NCBI RefSeq assembly: GCF_014695375.1 | Contig: NZ_JACJOG010000005.1 | Location: 123,618-187,617, forward strand | Length of the DNA: 64,000 nt | Direction: 5' to 3' | Source: Coleofasciculus sp. FACHB-T130 | GTDB taxonomy: Bacteria; Cyanobacteriota; Cyanobacteriia; Cyanobacteriales; FACHB-T130 | In this document: positions 9,475 to 18,263 of the stretch, one piece after another | Position numbering within the stretch: the first letter of the stretch is position 1 | Layout of the letters: every line of letters begins with the position of its first letter | Position numbers and translations under genes: made by a program | Notes under the pieces: generated by a model | What the model was told of the DNA's origin: nothing | The model's input: the letters and a program-made list of their open reading frames with translations, nothing else | Database searches by the model: none

Positions 9475-9696
9475 AAATCATAATTTTTAGCTAAAAATAA
9501 TTGTAATAATTAAAACTTTGACTACTTAATTATCAGTATTTCTCGTGAAACAGCAGTTTTTTTCTAGATTTAGTCTCAGCACGTAGGTAATTATTGGGAT
9601 ATACTTCTTTAGGTAGAGGCATACAAAGATTGCTCTAGTTATCTTTGTGGTCTAAAAAATTGTGAATGTGCCAGGGCGCTACCTAGGGTAATTTTT

Positions 9697-9852
9697 ATGC
9701 ACGCTTTACCACGAGTTATCAGGAAAACCGGCTTTTTATGGGCGTTGGTTGCAGTAGGTGCATTTCAGGGATTGCTGATTACCTGGATGCTGCCAACCCA
9801 AAGTTTGAACTTTAACAATTCGCCCCAATCGGTGCGTGCGGGAAATCGGTAG
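9697..9852 (+). CDS. Small predicted membrane protein (51 aa)
   Basis: ATG at 9697, stop at 9850-9852. The translation begins MHALPRVIRKTGF, then has a hydrophobic segment of about 20 residues (LWALVAVGAFQGLLITWMLP), then a polar tail ending in RAGNR. A single-pass small membrane protein is the simplest reading. I do not recognise the family. Support is limited to the compact hydrophobic design; no strong ribosome site is visible. Confidence 0.4.
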   Translation: MHALPRVIRKTGFLWALVAVGAFQGLLITWMLPTQSLNFNNSPQSVRAGNR

Positions 9853-9860
9853 TTACGTGC

Positions 9861-9894
9861 AAAAACAAAAATACCCTCGATGCCTCGAAGGTAT
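9861..9894 (-). terminator. Rho-independent terminator of the 9942-10982 gene
   Basis: On the minus strand a 10-bp stem with one mismatch (ATACCTTCGA / TCGAGGGTAT, loop GGCA) is followed by TTTTGTTTTT. It lies 48 bases after the stop codon of the proline-rich membrane protein gene. Confidence 0.75.
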
Positions 9895-9941
9895 AACCAG
9901 AAAAAGTATTTTAGGTAGATTTGGCGGCACCCGCGCAACAA

Positions 9942-10982
9942 CTAAGTCGCCGCCACTTGACGCCGCTTCACAATCACCATCGTGTTTCCCACGACTGGAC
10001 TACGCGCTAGCACGTCGCCTTGAGAATCGGCGATTTGTAGCTTGCTGAAGTCGAGTTCTCTAGCACGTTGCAGCATTTCAGCAGCTAATTTGTCCTGCTT
10101 AGAGACAGAGAGATTGTACCAAGCATCTCCTACCTTCACGATTAGCAAACTGCCTGGAAAGTTAGCTTCAATCGACTGAATCAGCCCATTTTCATATTGG
10201 CTGGTAATTTCAGTGACTCGATTTTGGATAGAGGCAATCAGGTTTTGCTCTGGAGTCAGCACTGGGGGAGGCGGCGTCACCGTTTCCACGGGTTCCGGTG
10301 CTTCAGGCGCTTTTAATTCCGGTGGAGTGGTAATTTGTGAAGTCGGAAGATTCGCCACGTCAGTCGGAGGCTTCCCAGGTATTAGGGCGGCTGTTGTCCA
10401 GAGTACTACGAGAAGAACGCCTGCGATCGCTCCCGACAAAGCCGTATTCGACAGCTTTTGACTGATTGCTTCCGGCAGAATTGAGCGGATTCTCCCTAGC
10501 GTCGCATTCCACAACATCACAAAGCGCATCCAACTCTGACGGAACCTCTCTAGAGGACTCGGCGTCGGTGGCAAAGGCACCACCTCAGCAGGGGGTGTCT
10601 CTGGTGCTGGCGTGTCCGCAGAGGTTTCTAGGGCTGACGTCTCTGTAGCCAATGCTGGTGCTTCTGGCGTCACTTCTGGCGTCACTTCTGGCGTCAGCTC
10701 TGTCACCCCCTCAGTAGGTTGAAATACCACCTTTTCCGGAGGAGAAGGAGTCCTTGAGGGTAACTGTTCGGTAGGTTCTGCCTCCAGTTTTTCGACAACC
10801 CCTTCCAGTAGCTGAATTGTGCCACGCAGAGTTTTAAGGCTTTGCACTTTCAGAACGGGTTGGAATCTAGCCCAAATTTGCTGGAGGGCTTTTCCCGATT
10901 GGCTTTTTGCCCCCGTGGGCGTCGGCGTTTGGGGTGCCGGTTTAGCTGAAGAAGTTGGCTGTTTCGGTTGATCTTCTGGCAT
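9942..10982 (-). CDS. Proline-rich single-pass membrane protein, conserved hypothetical type
   Basis: 346 aa. The N-terminal half is cytoplasmic and proline/threonine rich, with a tandem TPEV repeat (TPEVTPEVTPEAP) around residue 100. One clear membrane helix follows near 185-205 (GAIAGVLLVVLWTTAALIPG), then a second proline-rich linker and a folded C-terminal part of about 100 residues (LIASIQNRVTEITSQYENGL ... GDAWYNLSVSKQDKLA). The C-terminal part probably faces the periplasm or lumen. I know no function. A terminator follows it, so it is transcribed alone. Confidence 0.75.
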   Translation of the reverse strand: MPEDQPKQPTSSAKPAPQTPTPTGAKSQSGKALQQIWARFQPVLKVQSLKTLRGTIQLLEGVVEKLEAEPTEQLPSRTPSPPEKVVFQPTEGVTELTPEVTPEVTPEAPALATETSALETSADTPAPETPPAEVVPLPPTPSPLERFRQSWMRFVMLWNATLGRIRSILPEAISQKLSNTALSGAIAGVLLVVLWTTAALIPGKPPTDVANLPTSQITTPPELKAPEAPEPVETVTPPPPVLTPEQNLIASIQNRVTEITSQYENGLIQSIEANFPGSLLIVKVGDAWYNLSVSKQDKLAAEMLQRARELDFSKLQIADSQGDVLARSPVVGNTMVIVKRRQVAAT

Positions 10983-11126
10983 CGAATTTCCCCTGAGGGC
11001 AGTGCAAATAGGTGCAATTACGGTAAATTTTTACCGAATGCTGCCTTCACAGCCCTAATCTACCACTTTGCTATTCTGCTTTAATCGACTTGCGCCCAAC
11101 TTACGTAACTCTTAATCAAGTAATCC

Positions 11127-12080
11127 ATGCCCCTTAAACGCCGTGACTTTCTAATTTTAAGTAGCCTCAGTGGCTTCGGCTTAGCTTTTTTGGTCAGAAA
11201 ATTCCGCAGCCAAATCGCTCAGAGTCAAGATATCAACCCAGGAGAGACGTCAAAAACCTCCCCTTCCTCCAACTTAGGCTCCAAATCGACAACCGTTAGT
11301 TCATCACAATCCCCTCTCCTGCGGTTTGTCTCCGTCGCTGACACCGGCACTGGTTCGGCAAGCCAGTATGCTGTAGCAGCGTCAATGGCTCGTTACCACG
11401 CGCTAAAGCCCTTTGATTTAGCAATTCTTGCGGGTGACAATATTTACAACAACGGTGAAATCGAGAAAATTGTCGATGTCTTTGAGCGCCCCTATCAAGC
11501 TTTATTGCGGCGCGGAGTAAAATTTCAGGCGGTTCTTGGCAATCACGACATCCGCACCGATAACGGAGAACCCCAAGTGCGCTATCCAGGCTTTAATATG
11601 CAGGGACAACGCTACTACACATTCCGCCGCAACCCCGTACAATTTTTTGCTTTAGATACTAATGAGAATGCTGACTGGGAAACTCAACTAAAATGGTTAG
11701 AAAAAGAACTCACTCGCAGTAATGCCCCTTGGAAAGTAGTTGTTGGTCATCACCAGATTTATTCATCGGGTGCATACGGGGTTAATCAACCCTTTATACA
11801 AACCTTGACGCCACTATTTAAAAAGTACGGAGTGCAACTTTACATTAACGGTCACGACCACCATTATGAGCGCACTCAGCCCATCAATGGTACTACCTAC
11901 CTCATCTGTGGGGCAGGGGCAGGACTCCGCCCGGTGGAACGTTCAGAATGGACGGCGCATTCTACTAGTCAATTGAGTTTTGCGGCACTTAATGTATATG
12001 CAGACAGAATAATCATTAGCGGTATCGGCAGCGATAACCGCATTTTCGACCAAGGCATCATTCCGCTGCACTCAGCCTGA
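11127..12080 (+). CDS. Tat-exported metallophosphoesterase (acid-phosphatase-like)
   Basis: 317 aa. The start LKRRDFLILSSLSGFG is a twin-arginine-type signal. The calcineurin-like metal motifs are in order: VADTGTG (D-x-G variant), LAGDNIYNNG, VLGNHDI, VVGHHQIYSSG and NGHDHHYER. This is the purple-acid-phosphatase-like branch that works outside the cytoplasmic membrane on phosphate esters. The Septu ATPase gene begins 8 bases after its stop, so co-transcription is possible though a shared function is not obvious. Confidence 0.88.
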   Translation: MPLKRRDFLILSSLSGFGLAFLVRKFRSQIAQSQDINPGETSKTSPSSNLGSKSTTVSSSQSPLLRFVSVADTGTGSASQYAVAASMARYHALKPFDLAILAGDNIYNNGEIEKIVDVFERPYQALLRRGVKFQAVLGNHDIRTDNGEPQVRYPGFNMQGQRYYTFRRNPVQFFALDTNENADWETQLKWLEKELTRSNAPWKVVVGHHQIYSSGAYGVNQPFIQTLTPLFKKYGVQLYINGHDHHYERTQPINGTTYLICGAGAGLRPVERSEWTAHSTSQLSFAALNVYADRIIISGIGSDNRIFDQGIIPLHSA

Positions 12081-12088
12081 TTCAAACT

Positions 12089-13348
12089 ATGAAAGTCAAG
12101 CGCCTAAAAATGAGTTCGTTCCGTGGCATTGGCGATCTGACGCTAGAGTTCGATACTGATGAGCCAACGGTTTTCATCGGCGTCAATGGAGTGGGAAAAT
12201 CAAGCATTCTTGATTGTCTCGCCATTCTTCTATCTCACTTGCTAGCGAGAATTGAATTTAATTATAGCTTTGAACGTTTCTTTAGAAGTCAAGACATCAA
12301 AAATAGACACGAAAGAACAGACAACGAGATTACAATTTCAATCGCCTCACGGGAAGTAAGGTGGTCTCTCGCCCAAGTTCGTCAAAAAGGCAGCACAGAT
12401 GAAAGCGGCGAACTTACTGAGTTAGAAGCGGCTATTGACGACGATGAAATATACAATCATTTAGCAATCACTCCCGAAAACAACACACCTTTGGCAGTAT
12501 ATTACCCGGTCAATCGTGCCGTTTTTGAGATTCTCCTGGAAATTCCTAAGGGAAACCTGCTTGAGCAGATAGATCCCTACGAGTGGTCACTAACCGGGGT
12601 ACAAACTGACTTCGGTAGCTTTTTCCAATGGTTCAGAGCGGTAGAAGATTTGGAAAACGAAGAACGGAGAGATAATACTGATTACAGAGATAATCGACTA
12701 GAAGCAGTAAGGCAAGCCATATATTCACTGATGCCCGATTTTTCTAACTTGCGGGTGAGGCGATCGCCTTTACGAATGATTGCCACAAAACAAGGTCAGG
12801 AACTTATCATCGAGCAGCTGTCTGATGGTGAGAAAGGCTTATTGGCAATGGTGGGAGATTTAGCGAGAAGGTTAGCGATCGCAAACCCAGGTTTACCTGA
12901 TCCACTCCAAGGCGAAGGCGTTGTTCTCATTGACGAAATTGAACTGCACCTTCACCCGAAATGGCAACGCGAAATTATTCCCGCGTTAACAAGAACATTT
13001 CCTAATTGTCAGTTCATCGTTACAACCCATTCCCCACAGGTAATCAGCGAAGTTAAACCTAATGGAATCTATATTCTAGAGGCAACATCTGAAGGTGTTG
13101 TTGCTAAACGTCCAGAAAGTTCTTTTGGTAGAGACAGCAATCGTATTTTAGAAGACCTCATGGGTGTTCCAGCCCGTCCGCAGGAAATCAAAGACGAACT
13201 CCTGGAGCTATTTCGACTCATCGATAAGGGGGATCTTGACGGTGCTAAACAATTGCGCCAACAAATCGCTGACCAAATTGGAACTGATGAACCAGAGTTT
13301 GTTAGGGCAGATGTACTCATGCGGCGAAAAGAAATTCTTAACCGATGA
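12089..13348 (+). CDS. ptuA: Septu-type ATPase PtuA-like
   Basis: 419 aa. Starts KVKRLKMSSFRGIGDLTLEF, typical of SMC-like AAA ATPases. Walker A is GVNGVGKSS (31-39), a signature-like LSDGEKGLLAM follows, Walker B is VVLIDEIELHLHP (Asp282, Glu283) and TTHSPQ is the switch histidine. The YYPVNRAV segment recalls the ATPases paired with TIGR02646 HNH proteins in Septu and retron Ec78-like systems. It overlaps the HNH gene by ATGA. No reverse transcriptase or msr/msd-like gene is next to it, so this is Septu rather than a retron. The defence role is established for the family and inferred here. Confidence 0.82.
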   Translation: MKVKRLKMSSFRGIGDLTLEFDTDEPTVFIGVNGVGKSSILDCLAILLSHLLARIEFNYSFERFFRSQDIKNRHERTDNEITISIASREVRWSLAQVRQKGSTDESGELTELEAAIDDDEIYNHLAITPENNTPLAVYYPVNRAVFEILLEIPKGNLLEQIDPYEWSLTGVQTDFGSFFQWFRAVEDLENEERRDNTDYRDNRLEAVRQAIYSLMPDFSNLRVRRSPLRMIATKQGQELIIEQLSDGEKGLLAMVGDLARRLAIANPGLPDPLQGEGVVLIDEIELHLHPKWQREIIPALTRTFPNCQFIVTTHSPQVISEVKPNGIYILEATSEGVVAKRPESSFGRDSNRILEDLMGVPARPQEIKDELLELFRLIDKGDLDGAKQLRQQIADQIGTDEPEFVRADVLMRRKEILNR

Positions 13349-13995
13349 AGTACATCAGAAAAAACAAGGAGCCGGAAAGTTTCACCAAGTGGAAAGCGCT
13401 CGCTAACGAAGACTGGATACCCACTTATGATGACCTACGCGGACAAGAGAAAACAGATGTTTGTAATAGGCTGCTGCAAGAGCAAGGTTATACCTGTTGC
13501 TATTGCGGAATGCGTATTGCTAGAGAAAATAGCCATATCGAACATCTAAAACCCCAAAGCTCCTATCCACATCTAGCGCTAGAGTACACAAATCTGTTGG
13601 CTTCATGCCAGGGAGAAAGTGAAGAACCACCCCCACTCCCGGTTCATTGTGGACGCAAAAAAGATGACTGGTACGATGAGCATTTAATGGTTTCTCCTTT
13701 AGATGCGGACTGCACTAATTTCTTTAGGTACTCTGGTTCAGGAGAAATCCTACCAACAGACGATTTAGGTAAGCAAGCAACAGCAGCAACAACGATTTCT
13801 CAGCTTGGACTCGACATTGACAAGCTGAGGGCAATGCGTCGCGAGGCGATTAATGGAGTCTTGTTAGCGATTGAGGGACTAACGGACGAAGAGATACAAC
13901 AGTTTGCTCAAAGCTACAAGCAGTTAGATGCAAAGGGACAATACACGCCGTTTTGTGCTGCGATCGCTTATATCTTTAAGGCATACTATCCTTAA
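13345..13995 (+). CDS. ptuB: Septu-type HNH endonuclease PtuB-like (TIGR02646)
   Basis: 216 aa. The N-terminus MKYIRKNKEPESFTKWK, the zinc/HNH core CCYCGMRI...SHIEHLKPQSSYP...YTNLLASC and a following VHCGRKKDDWYD are the pattern of TIGR02646 proteins, the nuclease partners of PtuA. Catalytic His and Asn candidates are in IEH and TNL. The start overlaps the ptuA stop by four bases (ATGA), implying coupled translation. Expected role: cleavage of nucleic acid after activation by the ATPase during phage infection. Confidence 0.85.
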   Translation: MKYIRKNKEPESFTKWKALANEDWIPTYDDLRGQEKTDVCNRLLQEQGYTCCYCGMRIARENSHIEHLKPQSSYPHLALEYTNLLASCQGESEEPPPLPVHCGRKKDDWYDEHLMVSPLDADCTNFFRYSGSGEILPTDDLGKQATAATTISQLGLDIDKLRAMRREAINGVLLAIEGLTDEEIQQFAQSYKQLDAKGQYTPFCAAIAYIFKAYYP

Positions 13996-14139
13996 TATTG
14001 AGCTAGATTAATGGATAGGAGGAAATACGCGATCGCATCTAGTTCATCCGCCTATTTCACTGCGAGTCACTAATTTTTTAGCCTCCGAATAAGACGAAAT
14101 ATTTTATTTTCTTAAAAAGGATGAGAAAAAACAACAATC

Positions 14140-14667
14140 ATGAAATTGCAGAATCCCAAAATTAGATTATTCCTTCTCGTCTTGGCTTGTGCAGTTGTTT
14201 TCAGTATTCAATCCTTATCTTTAGCACAAAAAGACGCTCAACTAGCCACCGAACCGATTACTTCACCTGCTTCCCAATTACTCGCTCAACAAAACGGGAA
14301 GTTAATTATTACTCAATTAAATCGTGAGTTTCAGATAAATTTAAACGAAACCGCTATTTTACCTGATGAAAATATTTGGGTGAAATTTACTGACATCACA
14401 GAAGATTCGCGCTGTCCTATTAATATCCAGTGTATTTGGGCAGGACGAGCAAAAATTGTGGTAAATATTTGGAAAGACAGTCAAAATACAGGAGATTTTG
14501 TTTTGACCACTGGTGGCGGAAATCCAGCATTAGCAGTGCAAAACTTTGACAGCAACTATAATATTAAGTTTGTAGAGCTTCAGCCAGCTCCCATTAGTGG
14601 ATCAGAAACTCAAAAATCAGCTTATACTGCTGCTCTCGTGATTTCTAAAACAACAGACAAGATTTAG
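14140..14667 (+). CDS. Exported protein of unknown function with paired-cysteine motif
   Basis: 175 aa. Positive start, hydrophobic segment (LFLLVLACAVVFSIQSL) and likely cleavage after SLAQ, so secreted. The body is a predicted beta-rich domain with the motif DSRCPINIQCIWAGRAKI, seen in a widespread family of small exported proteins of unknown function; the two cysteines could form a disulfide. An AAAAAGGATGAG stretch lies upstream. It stands alone between the Septu pair and the next exported protein. Confidence 0.7.
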   Translation: MKLQNPKIRLFLLVLACAVVFSIQSLSLAQKDAQLATEPITSPASQLLAQQNGKLIITQLNREFQINLNETAILPDENIWVKFTDITEDSRCPINIQCIWAGRAKIVVNIWKDSQNTGDFVLTTGGGNPALAVQNFDSNYNIKFVELQPAPISGSETQKSAYTAALVISKTTDKI

Positions 14668-14830
14668 TCTTGTAACTTGCGTAGGCAGGTTTCATTTGTG
14701 TAGGTGCGGTTTCAACCATCCCTGCAAGAGGTGAGGGATTCTGACCCGCTGGCATATCGCAATTCAAATACGATTGCTATAGCATTTTTTTAACTATAAC
14801 TATATCAAATTAGAGGCAAATAACTAAAAG

Positions 14831-15838
14831 ATGAAGCACATAAACATTCTTATTTCTGGTTTTCTTCTAACTACGAGCCTGACGGCTACAGCAGCCTACA
14901 GTCAAAGCGTTTCCCCACGCCCAACTCTACTTCCCACATCCAGCCCTATTCCAAATTCAAATCAAATTAAACCCAACAACTGGGAGATAAATGTAAAAGA
15001 AATTTTAGAAACTCCTAATTTGGCTGACTGCAAATTTTGGATGATGCTTGGGGTAATCCTCGCTGCTGGAAGCCTGGGTGGGTTAGTCTACGAACTGCTC
15101 AATCTCCAGGGAAATATTGAGTTACCTCATAAGCCGACCGATGATGATTTAGCAGTAAAGTTTGCCTATGCTCATTCTACGAATGTGATTGATTTAGGGG
15201 TAGTGGCACGGTTACTCATTGGTGCCCTTGCTGCACCTCCAGCTATCGCGATTGTCCGACCAGAAACGGCTTTTATCCTGTTAGCAACCTCCGCAGTTGC
15301 TGGTTCCGCAGGTACTTTGATCTTTCGCGCTCTACAGGATCGGTTATTAGTCGCGGTACTTCAAACTGGGATAAACGAGGTCAGTGCAAGAAGTATTAAA
15401 CCGCAACAACCAATCGATGAAGCGATTAAAGATTTTGACAAGCTAGTACAAGAAGTAAGAAAGCATTCAGAAAGTCCCAGAGGATTGACTGAGCTAAAGT
15501 TTACCAGAGACGCGACTTTAGACCCCAGCGACTTCGAGGAAGTCAGCAAACATTTGAATCAAATTCAAGGAGTAAATCCTAAAGTTGACGAGGCGATTGA
15601 GATTTTCAAAGAGCTGGTGGAGGAAGTGCGAAAGCACTCCGAAAGTCCTAGCGGGACTACTAAACTAAAGATTACGAAGGGTACCGTTTTACCATTTGAG
15701 CATTTACAGAAGATAAAAACACTTTTGTGGCAAGCTAAAAAAGACACGGAAACGGCTACATCCGCAAATGATAGCACTGCTGAATTAGCATCTAAGCCGA
15801 CGCCACCCGCAGAAGGCAGTACTTCTTCTCACAACTGA
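14831..15838 (+). CDS. Membrane-anchored protein with an internal duplication
   Basis: 335 aa. Signal peptide (ISGFLLTTSLTATAAYSQS), a membrane helix near 75-95 (WMMLGVILAAGSLGGLVYEL) and hydrophobic stretches near 130-180. The C-terminal half carries two similar units of about 60-70 residues, each with (K/D)EAI..F..LV(Q/E)EVRKHSESP followed by a T.LK.T segment. The tail is low-complexity. No known family recognised. The duplicated unit is probably a helical domain. Confidence 0.65.
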   Translation: MKHINILISGFLLTTSLTATAAYSQSVSPRPTLLPTSSPIPNSNQIKPNNWEINVKEILETPNLADCKFWMMLGVILAAGSLGGLVYELLNLQGNIELPHKPTDDDLAVKFAYAHSTNVIDLGVVARLLIGALAAPPAIAIVRPETAFILLATSAVAGSAGTLIFRALQDRLLVAVLQTGINEVSARSIKPQQPIDEAIKDFDKLVQEVRKHSESPRGLTELKFTRDATLDPSDFEEVSKHLNQIQGVNPKVDEAIEIFKELVEEVRKHSESPSGTTKLKITKGTVLPFEHLQKIKTLLWQAKKDTETATSANDSTAELASKPTPPAEGSTSSHN

Positions 15839-16170
15839 AATAAATTCAAGCACACGGATAAGCTAATCCTGCCCGATGCAGTTGCCTTGAAAAAACAGAA
15901 TTAACACTACTTGTAATAAAACTTTACAGTAAAATCTTGTCGTTCGATCTCTTGAGTTTTGTTAGTTAACCAGTAGGGGTATTGTAGTCTAATAGAAATA
16001 GAATTATTAGGTTGTTAATATATTAAGTTTAAACGTATGCAGGCTGGATGATATTTGTTCAATCTATCGGAAGAGTGAATTATTTGAACAATTTGTAATA
16101 AGGCAACATCTGTCTAGAGAGCGGTTTAGCTGATAAGCCAAATGAAGTAAATATAGGATTGCTAAACCTA
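15839..16170. other. Non-coding spacer
   Basis: AT-rich spacer of 332 bases upstream of the exported LEA-like protein. Apart from the AGGA at 16155-16158 that may serve that gene, I see no repeat, hairpin or coding potential. Confidence 0.5.
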
Positions 16171-16635
16171 ATGAGATTGTGTTCTATGCAACCAAATTAT
16201 TTTACGAAAGGACTTTCAACTGTAGGACGTTGGCTGGCTACAACGCTGTTTTGCGTGTCAGCGATCGCGTTTGTTTGGCAGGGTGCCTTTTTCTCGACCA
16301 GCGCAGCAATGGCTGCTCCTAGTGCAAACCTAATCGCATCTGTAGATACGAGCGACCAGGTTAAAGGAAAAGCCAATGAAGATTTGAACCGAAGCAAGAA
16401 TTTCATTGACGATGTCAAAGACAAGGTAAAAGCAACTGCCAATAAGAATGCCGACCGAGTCGAGGAAGGAACGGATGGGCATGGGAATCTCATTGAGCGT
16501 AAAGCCAACAGAGATGCAGCGCGAATTGAGAAAAGAGCAGATGAAGATGCGGCTCGGACTAAGGAAGCAGTAGACAACACAAAAGGTCTTGTTGAAAAGG
16601 CTGTTGATAGCATCAAGGATGCCCTTGGTAACTAG
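16171..16635 (+). CDS. Exported hydrophilic, LEA-like helical protein
   Basis: 154 aa from ATG 16171 (AGGA twelve bases upstream); ATG 16186 is the other candidate. A signal peptide (LATTLFCVSAIAFVWQGAFF...AAMAA) precedes a highly charged Lys/Asp/Glu/Ala-rich region (KVKATANKNADRVEEG, ERKANRDAARIEKRADEDAA) that should form amphipathic helix, as in LEA-type stress proteins. Similar short exported proteins are common in cyanobacteria and have no assigned role. Confidence 0.7.
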   Translation: MRLCSMQPNYFTKGLSTVGRWLATTLFCVSAIAFVWQGAFFSTSAAMAAPSANLIASVDTSDQVKGKANEDLNRSKNFIDDVKDKVKATANKNADRVEEGTDGHGNLIERKANRDAARIEKRADEDAARTKEAVDNTKGLVEKAVDSIKDALGN

Positions 16636-16757
16636 AGAATAGTTATTAGGTCAATGTACATTATTCCGTTCATTTAAACCTGAAGGATGGATGTACATTG
16701 ATTGGCTGTTTGCAATTCTACTTCGGCAAGAGAAATCAAAATAAAGAAACGAAACAC

Positions 16758-16789
16758 AAGCTTAACTCGAATGGCACTGAGTTAAGCTT
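16758..16789. repeat. 11-bp perfect inverted repeat
   Basis: AAGCTTAACTC and GAGTTAAGCTT flank a 10-base loop. No clear U-tract follows on either strand. It lies in the 540-base gap between the LEA-like gene and mrp, where I see no convincing gene; the 64-codon frame across it lacks support. Confidence 0.6.
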
Positions 16790-17177
16790 AAGCTTACTCG
16801 CCGCTCTCCCTGTCTTGTCACTCTCTGAAAACAAAAATTTAAGACGATTTTTTAACTCTGACTGGAATTGGGTTTATCGCTTTATTTTCTAATCTTCTAG
16901 ATATAGTTGTTGCGTAAAACTAAAATGCTTGTGTGGGAAGGGTTACATCTTTTCATCTGAGAATAATGATGGAAGAACGATAGAGTTTTAAGCCGTGTTC
17001 TTCAACTTTTTCGGGGTCGTCAGCGTTTCGTGGAAGTTTCGCAAAATTGGCGATCGCAACTGCATCATCAATCGCTCTGTTGACGGTTGCGTCGTTCGTT
17101 CTTGACGGTTTGGTTAGATTGACAATGTGGACATTGGATCATGCTTCGATTGTGCAATTCCCAAATCAATTATCAAG

Positions 17178-18263
17178 TCAAGTCAGAACTTCACAAGGGC
17201 GAAAAGTCGTCTCGATCGCCCTAGCCATTTGTACAAATACTTGCCCCACTGTGGAACCTGGATGCGTTAGGGTCAAAGGCGTTCCCGTATCCCCACCCAT
17301 ACAAATACTAGGGTCAATCGGAACCTGTCCAAGTAAAGGGGCATGGAGTTCTGTCGATAGCTGCTGCCCTCCACCACTCCCAAAAATCGGAGTGCGATCG
17401 CCACAATGACCACAGATTAAATAGCTCATATTTTCGATAATGCCAAGCACGGGAATGCCGACACGACGAAACATATGGACACTGCGGCGAACATCCGAAA
17501 CCGCAACTTGTTGGGGAGTCGTCACTAAAATTACGCCACAAATCGGACTTTCTTGCACAATCGTAATTTGAGCATCGCCTGTGCCAGGAGGCAAATCAAT
17601 CAGCAAGTAATCCAAGTCTCCCCATTCCACCTCCTGAATAAACTGAGTGACAATTTTGTGCAGGACGGGGCCGCGCCAAGCTAGGGGATGATCGGGTTCG
17701 GCCAGCAGTCCTACTGACATAACTTTGATACCGTGGGCTTCTAGGGGGAGAAACTTTTGACCGTTGGGTGTATCAATCACCTTGACATCTGCTTGTCCCA
17801 GTCCCAACATCTGGGGGACGTTGGGACCATAGACATCAGCATCGAGTAAACCCACCTTCGCCCCTTGCAAACTCAAAGCGGCGGCTAAATTAACCGATGT
17901 TGTGGATTTGCCTACACCTCCCTTGCCACTGGAAATTGCCAACGTTGTTCTGACACCGGGAATGGTGCAGAGTTGGATATAAGTTTTCTTGCACCAGGTT
18001 ACGGGCGAAAGCGCCGATTGAATGTCTGCTTGTAGGTGATGCTGATGTTTCCCCACATACAGCCGTAGATAAATATAGTCATCCACAACCCGCAGATTCC
18101 GCACCATCCCTAAGCTAACGATGTCGTTTTTGAGGATGGGTTCAACTACCTGTTTGAGACACTGGACAACTTCTCGTTGCCGAGATTCAGTCACCGGATC
18201 AGGAGGAGTGGCAACTTCCTCTATTGAATGAGTTTGGCGGAAGGGAGATTGATGGCTAGGCAT
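17178..18263 (-). CDS. mrp: Mrp/ApbC-type P-loop iron-sulfur carrier
   Basis: 361 aa from ATG 18263, which overlaps the HEAT gene stop by eight bases; an upstream extension in frame is not family-like. An N-terminal MIP18-like domain (VVEPILKNDIVSLGMVRNL) is followed by the deviant Walker A SSGKGGVGKST, LLDADVYGPNVPQMLG, DYLLIDLPPGTGDAQ and the Fe-S-binding CxxC in ICGHCGD. The family carries and delivers [4Fe-4S] clusters in the cytoplasm. As the last gene of the flavoprotein-ferredoxin-HEAT run it could mature the clusters of the neighbouring ferredoxin (inference). Cyanobacteria also use Mrp as a housekeeping factor. Confidence 0.9.
   Translation of the reverse strand: MPSHQSPFRQTHSIEEVATPPDPVTESRQREVVQCLKQVVEPILKNDIVSLGMVRNLRVVDDYIYLRLYVGKHQHHLQADIQSALSPVTWCKKTYIQLCTIPGVRTTLAISSGKGGVGKSTTSVNLAAALSLQGAKVGLLDADVYGPNVPQMLGLGQADVKVIDTPNGQKFLPLEAHGIKVMSVGLLAEPDHPLAWRGPVLHKIVTQFIQEVEWGDLDYLLIDLPPGTGDAQITIVQESPICGVILVTTPQQVAVSDVRRSVHMFRRVGIPVLGIIENMSYLICGHCGDRTPIFGSGGGQQLSTELHAPLLGQVPIDPSICMGGDTGTPLTLTHPGSTVGQVFVQMARAIETTFRPCEVLT

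Noticed and set aside
12089..13995. Retron Ec78-like system
   Set aside because: The ATPase and HNH proteins fit, but no reverse transcriptase or msr/msd-like region is adjacent, so Septu is the better name.
16698..16892. Open frame of 64 codons after the LEA-like gene
   Set aside because: It runs through the inverted repeat at 16758-16789, has no ribosome site, and its composition is like spacer DNA.
17047..17409. Open frame of 120 codons on the plus strand
   Set aside because: It overlaps the end of mrp on the opposite strand, and its residues show no domain or plausible start signal; it is the mirror of mrp coding sequence.
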